From Corella eumyota (Eukaryota > Chordata > Ascidiacea > Phlebobranchia > Corellidae), in NCBI GenBank assembly GCA_963082875.1, contig OY720103.1, forward strand, positions 9,734,001-9,798,000: 64,000 bases of DNA, written 5' to 3'. Positions 56,373 through 64,000 of this stretch are shown here, piece after piece. Positions within the stretch are counted from its first letter, which is position 1. Each line of letters begins with the position of its first letter. The notes under the pieces were generated by a model, which was given only the letters and a program-made list of their open reading frames with translations, made no database searches and was not told where the DNA came from. Both the position numbers and the translations under genes were made by a program.

Positions 56373-59300
56373 ATGAGTTTTCTAATAAGATTGGTATTAG
56401 CACTAATTGTATACAGCGTTGGACTTTTTTGGGCAATAATTATTACCCCTCTATTTTTACTTATGTCGTTAAGGCATGGTATAAAAGGAATTCGATCAAT
56501 TTTTAAAAGAGGAAACCATGATATTTTACCTGAAAGTAAGTTTATCAAAATTTGGAAATTTGTTATTTACAATTTTTGTTTTGCGAAGGCCTAAAATTTG
56601 CAATAAAACACCATTTTTAGACTACTGATATATATATATTTTTAATGTGTAAGGGTCATAATTGCGGTCCAAATTTAGAGTAATGTTTGTTACCGTGACC
56701 CAACTTGCACTAACAAGTTTTCGGATATTATTGATTAAAATTGCCCGATATTTTACCTGCTGATTGGTTTCGGCTAAGCAGGAGTTTGAACTATTTATAG
56801 AACTTTATACTTAATGGCACCATAGCATAAAAGCAGTAGGGATCAAACCCAGGACCTCATGTTGTAAAGCTTAGTGTTCTAAGAACGTTTTTAATTATTT
56901 ATACTTCAATATGGTCATTTTCTAGTAATGACACATTTTTTTAATGACACATTTTAATGACACATTTTTTTAATGACACATTTTAATGACACATTTTTTT
57001 ATGTATCAAAATATCACATATACACCAATCAAATCATATTTTTTTAGTTGTCAGAAGTCCTAAATACAACCATGATTATGTAACCACAAAATCAGGAATG
57101 AAATTTCATTATGTTCACACTGGTTCAAATGAAAAACCTTTAATGCTATGTTTACATGGTTTTCCTGAATGCTGGTAAAATTTCTAACATTTTGTTTTTA
57201 TATATTTATTTATCCCAAATGTAGGAAGTCTTTTTTTTATCCCAAATTGTAGTGAAGTCAAGTGTTCTGACCACTACACCTGTCCGATATTGTAAATATC
57301 TGTAACTGTTGCATTTAGGTACAGCTGGCGCCATATATTGGAGCAATTTAGTGAAGATTATTATGTTGTTGCAATCGATTTAAGGGGATATGGTGGTTCT
57401 GATAAACCTACGTGTAAGTTTAACTATTTTTTCTTATATATATATCTTTATCCTTGATGTGGAAAGGTCAAATGCGTGACCTAAACATAGAGTATCAGAT
57501 TAAGTGCTGGTTTAGCAGGAGATTATACTGTTTACAGCACCTTACTTAAGGGCGCTACAGCATGAGGGCAGTGGGGATTGAACCCTCAATCTTAAGTGGG
57601 GTAGTAAGTGTTCCTACCACTACACCACGCTGCCGGTCCTTATTTTTCCCTTTTCTTTATTTTTTCCTCAATATGAGAAGGTCTAGTGCATAAAAGCAAG
57701 AGGAATTAAACTTTAGACCCCAAACTTTAAAGCTTAACTCTGTACTGGGTCGGAGTAACAAATGTTACTTTATGTTTAGACCATAAAGTCGACCCTAAGA
57801 AAAATAAGAATAAATAATTACAATTCTCAAAAAAAATATTTTCTAATTTTCTAATTACAGCAATTGGAGAATATCATTTAACCTATCTCGTTCGAGATGT
57901 TTATGAAATTGTTCATGCGCTTGGTTATAGCAAATGTGTTCTAGTAGCCCATGATTGGGGTGGAGTAATTGGATGGAATGTCCCCCATTTCTATGAAAAT
58001 TTGGTCGAAAAATTAATCATTATCAATGCTCCGCATGTGCAGGCTTTTCAGTATAGCATTTTAAAAAAATATTTTTTAAATAACTTATTTTTTGTTATGT
58101 TGAAGGCATGGTGTAGTGGTTAAAACACTGGGCTTTAATACGAGAAGCCTATGGTTTGATCCCCACTGCTTTTATATTGTAGCACCCTTGAGTAAGGTTA
58201 TATAAACTGTATGAACTCCTGCTAAGCCAAAAACCAATCAGCAGAATAATTAATAAATTTATAATCAATAATATCCCAAACTATCAAAGTCAACTTAAGA
58301 CTGAGTCGGGGAAACAAATGTTACTGTATGTTTAGACTGTAAAGTCGTCTTTCCTATATCAATGATAAATAATAACCAAAAAAATGTTATGCTTATTTTT
58401 TTATAATAATTTGACTTTTTGAATAAAAAATATCTTTTATTTTTACTAAGAAAAATTTCATTCTTTTTTAGTGTTTTTTATGTAACAAAAAATATTAAAC
58501 TTTAAAGTTTTTTTTTTATTGTATTTTAGAGATTTTGCTTTAAAATTTCCAACCCAAATTCTAAGAAGCTGGTATGTTTTTTATTTCCAAATTCCATTTT
58601 TGGCCGATTTTCAATTAAAATCTGACGACTGTCACTTTCTCAAAGACATGAAACAAAAAGGAATCAAAAACAAAAACAATCAAATGACAGAGGAACAACT
58701 TATGGTTTATAAACATTATGTGGCTTCTAATTTATCTAATGGACTCAACTACTATAGAGCAGGTTAAATTTTAGATTTTTACACCAACTACAGTTGATCC
58801 CTGTTTTTATACTGTTTTGCCCTTGAGTATGGTGCTTTAATTTTTATAAAGTCGTTAAAGATACTTGACCTTACTACATTTTTTTATCTTTATCCTTGAT
58901 GTGGGAAGGTGGAATGCGTGACCTAAACATAGAGTAACATAAGTTACTCCGACCTAGTCTCGAGTTGCCTGTGGCAGTTTGGGATGTTAGATTATAATTG
59001 CCCGATAATTATGCTGCTGATTAAGTGCTCACACAGCAGGAATTTATACCATTTATAGCGCCTTACTCAAGGGCGCTACAGCATGAGAGCGGTGGGGATT
59101 GAACCTATGACCTCATAGTGGTGTAGCAAGTGTTCTTACCACTACACCACGCTGCCGGTTGAAGTCTTAAATTTAATTCTTACCGCTTCCTTACAATTGT
59201 GTCCTTGAGTAAGGTGCTGCAGTTGGTAGTATACTTAGCCTTGCCGTACGAAGTCCTTTACATAATTTTTAATATTCCAAATTGTGAAAGTCAACTCAAG

Positions 59301-59950
59301 ACTAGTTTAAAGGAACAGAAAATGATAAAAATCGATAAGGTTATTGGAATTAAATATATTTTTAAAGTGTTTTTTTTTTAAATTTAAAATTTTTTTAGTT
59401 AACCCGCTCTATACTGGTTTGGACACGAGAATAAAAACAAAAATAATAAAATGTCCGACACTGGTAATATGGGGGGACAAGGACGATGCTTTAGATCATA
59501 GAATGATCCCCTTTTTTGAGGTAAGCTTTCAAGGAGGTCCTAGGTTCAATTCCGACTAGTTTTAACTTTTTTGTATTTATTTATCTTGATGTGGGAAGGC
59601 TGACTAAACAACTTAAACATAGAGTAACATTTGTTACTCAAACTCATTCTTGAGTTGACTTTGGAAGTTTGGGATATTATTGATTATATTTGCCCGATAA
59701 TTAAGCTGATGATTAATTTTTGGCTTAGCAAAAGTTTATATACTGTAAATACCACCTTTCTTAAGAATATTGCATGGATTTAAACCCAAGACCTCATGTA
59801 GTAAACCCAAGTATTCTAACCACTCTTAAAAATAATATGATTTAGAAATACGTCAGCAATCTTCAAGTTGAAATGTTTCATGAATCTGGCCACTGGGTGC
59901 TATTCGACGAACCTGTCCAAGTTGAAGCTGCTATGAGAAGATTTCTTTGA
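56373..59950 (+). CDS. Epoxide hydrolase B (EPHX3/4-like), tandem paralogue of A
   Basis: 344 residues from seven exons: 56373-56535, 57048-57174, 57319-57413, 57861-58050, 58530-58762, 59399-59520, 59846-59950. Intron positions and phases are identical to A, and exon lengths are equal except exon 5, nine bases shorter in the variable loop after the cap helix. All catalytic residues are kept: HGFP 91-94, Asp160 in AHDWGG, Asp298 in WGDKD, His326 in SGHW, plus the lid Tyr in NYYRA. Changes next to the active site (APHVQAF for APHGQAF, and FHESGHWVLFDE for [12 protein letters not shown]) suggest altered substrate preference; this is inference. Frame intact. Confidence 0.93.
56630..56885 (-). 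repeat. Old SINE copy, epoxide hydrolase B intron 1
   Basis: Diverged reverse copy, followed by a TTAATGACACATTTT microsatellite at 56930-57000. Confidence 0.75.
57437..57637 (-). repeat. tRNA-derived SINE with core deletion, epoxide hydrolase B intron 3
   Basis: Well-preserved head and tail flanking a deletion of about 90 bp of core. Absent from the same position in A. Confidence 0.9.
58100..58385 (+). repeat. SINE copy, epoxide hydrolase B intron 4
   Basis: Diverged but full length (GGCATGGTGTAGTGGTTAAA at the start). Confidence 0.85.
58880..59159 (-). repeat. tRNA-derived SINE, epoxide hydrolase B intron 5
   Basis: Full length, near consensus, and lacking a counterpart in A, so inserted after the duplication. 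A decayed older SINE follows at 59160-59320. Confidence 0.93.
59572..59830 (-). repeat. Old SINE relic, epoxide hydrolase B intron 6
   Basis: Same position and orientation as 54280-54480 in A; more complete there at the tail. Confidence 0.75.
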
Positions 59951-61008
59951 AAACTCCATCAAAAATTCAAGAAAAAAAAAAATTTGAAATTTTTACCTAA
60001 AATTAGTATGCAGAATTGTTTTACTTTTACTACCTAATTTCTTGTAATAAATGTCCCCCCCCCCCTATAGTCAACATTTTAATGGTTGTTGTATGGTCCC
60101 AACTTTCAACTTATATTCAAATATGATAATTTACCCGCACACCACAAACAGCAGTTTTATTTTTTTTTGTATACCAATAATTGAACAAACACACATATAT
60201 ATATTGTCTACCAAGCTTTTTTATATATACAGATATTCAAAAAATTATGTTAATAAACTTAAGGTAATGCTGTCAGTTATTTTGTCTTTGTCGTATTATT
60301 GTTTAATTTTATATAAAAATTTGAATAATAAGTTACCATACATTTGATATTTAAAATTAGGATAGGCCTTTAAGTTTAATAATGAAAAATAACAAGATTT
60401 TGTTAAAAAAATTTTAAAGTATAACATTTTTTAGAATTAAATATTTTTTAACTACATAGTAATATAAAGTATAATCTATGTTTAGATATAATTTTGTATT
60501 TTATTTAAATATTACACAATTTTTTTTTTTATTTAAATATTACACAAAAGACCATTTTTGTAAAAATCAATTTAAAGAAAAATTGTTTATTATTTTTTAT
60601 TTTAAAATATATTTGCAATGCATATATAACGTAGCCCTAATTATTTACCATATTTAATTTTTAATTGTGTTTACTCGGCATTTATTTTTGGATTTTTTTT
60701 GCTTTATTGAATTTTTATTAAAATCTTTATTGTTAAGTTATTCTAAAAATATAAGTCGATTGAATATAGAACTTTTTTGTATTTATTTATCCTCAATGTG
60801 GGAAGGTTGACTCAACAGCCTAAACATAAAGTAACATTTGTTACCCAAGCCACGTCCATTCTAAACCACTTATTTAACTGGAACAAACGAATAATCTATA
60901 TAAAGTTTTTTTTCCTTTTTCTATCTCATTCCACGTACCAGAGCTTTCTACAAATTTTGTTTCCCAATTTGTAGAATAATTTTAATCATTCGATCATTTC
61001 ATTAAAGA
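59951..61008. other. Convergent intergenic region, epoxide hydrolase B to NELFCD
   Basis: An AATAAA at 60046-60051 may serve hydrolase B. A reverse SINE tail fragment lies at 60775-60860. Minus-strand ATTAAA at 60981-60986 may serve NELFCD. Otherwise AT-rich with nothing recognised. Confidence 0.6.
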
Positions 61009-62899
61009 TCATGTTATAGTTATAAAGTTGGTCTTGCAGTGTACTACAATAAAATAAGTAAAAAAGGGTAAAATAAAATAAGTAAATAGATACGTAAAAT
61101 TGAATACATTTAAATAGGCAAAAAATAAGATACAATAAGATATGTGAATAGGGGTAAAATAAGTAAGATGATAGGTAAATAGGGGTAAAATAAGTAAAAT
61201 GATGGGTTAACAGGGGTAAAATTAGGTACAATAACATGGGTTGAATAGGGGTAAAATTAGGTACAATAAGATGGGTAAATAGGGGTAAAATTAAATATAC
61301 TAAGATAAGGGTAAAACTAAGTGCAATAAATGAGTAAATTAAGTAAAATAAAACAGCTTAATGGGGGTAAGGTCAACAAAAATAAGATAACTAAAAGGGG
61401 GTGAAACTATTTACAAGAAAATGGGTAAATAGGGGCAAAATAAATAATTGGGGTGTTGTTGAAATTTTGTTATATTTACCTATAAAATCTGAAACTGGGT
61501 CGTTTCCGTCATCGCTTCTTAACGAACTTGTTATACTTTCGTTTTCAATAATCGGAAGAAACATATGAACAAAATCAGAGGTATAAGGTGGGCAGATTAT
61601 ATCTAATACCTAAATTAATACACAGAAGCATTATTAAAGAAAATAACAATAAATATGAATAACGGAGCATAGTGTACAACATATATATACATGTTCAATT
61701 AAAAGACCTATAAAAAAAACTGCCTATTGTGGTGTGCGAGTAAATGGGGATGCGGAATTTAAGGGAATGAAAAATAAAGGAACAGAAATTGAAGGAACGG
61801 AAAATGAAGAAACCGGAAAATGAAGGAACGGAAAATAAAGGAACCGGAAAACGAAGAAACAGAAAATGGAGGAACCGGAAAATGAAGGAGCGGAAAATGA
61901 AGGAAACGGAAAATAAAGGAACAAAAATTGAAGGAAAGTGAAAAAAGGAGAGGCGGAATTTAAAAAAAATAAAACGCGAAAATTCCGTTGACTGTTTGTT
62001 TGTATATAAGTCAATATTATTTAAGAAATAAACGGGCATTTTATAGAAGAGAGTTAGGGTATGCTGGGGTAATAAAAATTAACTCATTATCGCTTATCAG
62101 TTCTCAAATAAAAGACAGTAATCCTAAACAAACAGTCGACAATATTTCCGCGTTTTAGTATTTAAGATTCCGCCTTCTCCTTTTTTGCTTTTCTTCATTT
62201 TCCGGTTCCTCCATTTTCCGTTTCCTTCATTTTCCAATCCTTTATTTTCCGTTCCTTCAATTTCCATTCCCTTATTTTCAGGCGACCAGGGTAGAGATGG
62301 CAAATTTTAGTTGAAAGTTGTGACCATAATACCACAATTAAGTACTGACTGTAGGGCGGGCCATCGACTAATAAACTAATTTTAAAAGCGGTAAACACAT
62401 TTTATTTAAATGATTAACCAGCAGCATGGTGTAGTGCTTAAAGCACTTGGCTTTAAGACATGGAGTCGCAGGTTTAATTCCTTTTGCTTACTTGTTTGTA
62501 TATATCTTTATTCTCGATGTGGGAAAATCGAATGCGCGACTTAAACATAGAGTAACATAACTTACTCTGACCCAGTCTTAAGTTGACTTTGGCAGTTTGG
62601 GATATTATTGATTACAATTGTCAAAAATTAATCTGCCGATTGTTTTTTGAATCAGTAAATGTTCATTATGTTTATACCACCTTACATAATGGGACTACAA
62701 TTTGGATACAGTAAGAATCAATCCCAAGACCTTGTGTAGTGAAACCAAGTGTTTTAAGCACTACAACATGTAGATAATGATTTTAACAAACCTCTGTAAC
62801 AAAATGTCGAATTAACGAGACATCGGTGTCTTGTCTATGAGCGCATTCTCTAATGTAGGAAATAACTGGAAGCACACAACCTCTGCTCATAAGATGAAC
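61009..62899 (-). CDS. NELFCD: NELFCD (NELF-C/D, TH1), 3' end only
   Basis: The last three exons on the minus strand: 62899-62792 (36 codons), 61609-61480, 61043-61009 (35 bases, ends TGA). Recognisable words are [56 protein letters not shown] and the C-terminal [11 protein letters not shown]. They match the end of NELF-C/D in order and spacing. The protein is a core subunit of the negative elongation factor, which with DSIF holds RNA polymerase II at promoter-proximal pause sites in the nucleus. The upstream exons lie beyond the right edge; the gene is partial because of the window, not broken. Introns contain long GGGTAAA minisatellites. Confidence 0.9.
61050..61445. repeat. GGGTAAAAT minisatellite, last NELFCD intron
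   Basis: Units of about 33 bp such as AAATAGGGGTAAAATTAGGT then ACAATAAGATGG, degenerate at the left end. Confidence 0.88.
61695..62345. repeat. Inverted GA/TC minisatellite inside an interspersed repeat, NELFCD intron
   Basis: GGAACGGAAAATGAA units (61750-61950), a ~200-bp centre, then CATTTTCCGTTCCTT units (62175-62285). The outer ends carry the two halves of the TGCC(A/T)TTTGTGGTG...AGTTG repeat seen at 33905-34215. This could be a composite element with minisatellite arms able to pair. Confidence 0.7.
62418..62490 (+). repeat. SINE head fragment, NELFCD intron
   Basis: CAGCATGGTGTAGTGCTTAA through the B box, then interrupted by a reverse copy. Confidence 0.75.
62493..62770 (-). repeat. 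tRNA-derived SINE, NELFCD intron
   Basis: Reverse, complete but with a diverged head. It ends 21 bases before the exon that starts at 62792. Confidence 0.85.
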
Positions 62900-62949
62900 C
62901 TAGAAAAAAAAAGAAAATTACATTTTAGATTTAAAAAAAAAAATCTAAA

Positions 62950-64000
62950 AAAAGATTTAATAAGATGGGTAAATTTGGGTAAAACTACATACAAAAATAT
63001 GGGTAAATAAGGGTGAAACTTAATACAATAAAATGGGTAAATAAGGGTAAAACTGAATACAAAAAGATGGGTAAATAAGGGTAAAGCTGAATACAATAAG
63101 ATGGGTAAATAGGGGTAAAACTAAATACAATAAGATGGGTTAATAGGAATAAAACTGAATACAAAAAGATTGGTAAATATGGATAAAACTGAATACAAAA
63201 AGATTGGAAAATAGGGGTAAAACTAAATACAATAAAATGGGAAAATAGGGGGTAAAACTAAATACAATAAGATGGGTAAATAGAGGTAAAAATAAAAACA
63301 ATAAGAAGGGTAAATGGGGGTAAAACTCAATACAACAAAATGGGTAAATAGGGGTACAACTAAATACAATAAAATGGGTAAATAAGGGGTACAACTAAAT
63401 ACAATAACATGGGTAAATAGGGGTAAAACTTAACACAATAAGATGGGTAAATAGGGGTAAAACTAAATACAATAAAATGGGTAAATAAGGGTACAACTAA
63501 ATATAATAACATGGGTAAATAGGGGTAAAACTTAATACAATAATATGGGTAAATAGGGGTAAAACTAAATACAATAAGATAGGTAAAACTGAATATAATA
63601 AAATGGGCAAATAGGGGTAAAACTGAATACAATAAGATGGGTAAATAGGGGTAAAACTAAATATAAAAAGATGGGTAAATCGGGGTAAAACTTAATACAA
63701 TAAAATGGGTAAATAAGGAACTAAATACAATAAGATGGGTAAATAAGGGTAAAACTGAATACAATAAAATGGGTAAATAGGGGTAAACCTAAATATAAAA
63801 AGATGGGTAAATAGGGGTGAAACTTAATACAATAAGATGGGTAAATAAGGAACTAAATACAATAAGATGGGTAAATAAGAGTAAAACTGAATACAATAAA
63901 ATGGGTAAATAGAAGTGAAACTAAAGATAATAAGATGGGTAAATAGGGGTAAAACTAAATACAAAAAGGAGGGTAAATAAAGTTAAAAGACATATTTCCA
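62950..64000. repeat. ~33 bp GGGTAAATAGGGGTAAAAC minisatellite, NELFCD intron
   Basis: About 31 units of ACTAAATACAATAAGATGGG then TAAATAGGGGTAAA run to the window edge. Units are fairly homogeneous, with the variants AAGG, GAAT and AAAA. The minus-strand open frames here are Tyr/Phe/Leu/Pro repeats produced by the unit. Confidence 0.93.

Noticed and set aside
50820-59950. Hybrid or truncated epoxide hydrolase
   Set aside because: Both copies were followed exon by exon. All seven exons of each join in phase and contain the full catalytic set, so neither is a fragment.
61695-62039. 114-codon minus-strand open frame
   Set aside because: Phe/Ser/Pro-rich translation of the GA/TC minisatellite.
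63140-63632. Tandem minus-strand open frames near the right edge
   Set aside because: Tyr/Phe/Leu/Pro repeats produced by the 33-bp minisatellite in a NELFCD intron.

Overview
The window looks like a chordate of the ascidian type, most likely Ciona or a close relative. The evidence is a very AT-rich sequence, compact genes with many short introns and standard GT-AG splice sites, a tRNA-derived SINE in about 50 copies and fragments, and an AG splice acceptor 16 to 23 bases before every complete start codon, as expected from spliced-leader trans-splicing in tunicates. The species call is inference. No rRNA gene, genuine tRNA gene, CRISPR array or LTR/viral element was seen.

Layout. 1-13070 is tandem repeat. 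Two minisatellites (1-985, 1015-1935) precede a ~9 kb satellite (3181-12250) made of ~230-bp monomers with a six-monomer, ~1.34-kb higher-order repeat. Homologous blocks flank the satellite (2441-3180 and 12360-13070). Each monomer contains an exon-like segment on the minus strand. 13791-18320 is a second, AT-rich satellite field with ~125-bp and ~705-bp periods.

19170-27922 (+) is the most striking gene. Twenty-one phase-matched exons encode about 858 residues: an uncharacterised N-terminal segment, an IRE1/RNase L-like kinase, a KEN ribonuclease domain with the Asn and His of the active site, and a six-blade Kelch propeller. The kinase keeps HRD and DFG but has Thr where the VAIK Lys should be. 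29267-32226 (+) encodes a secreted collagen-discoidin protein. 33406-40518 (+) is an UNC93-like transporter gene with several reading-frame lesions. 41131-48749 (-) is a complete PIGU (GPI transamidase subunit) in 12 exons. 50820-54604 (+) and 56373-59950 (+) are intact tandem epoxide hydrolases (347 and 344 residues). 61009-62899 (-) is the 3' end of NELFCD, which continues past the right edge.

The genes do not form an operon or a single pathway. UNC93-like and PIGU are tail to tail, PIGU and the first epoxide hydrolase are head to head, and the second epoxide hydrolase and NELFCD are tail to tail. Introns hold most of the SINEs, two hAT-type and two piggyBac-type MITEs, and several GGGTAAA-rich minisatellites.
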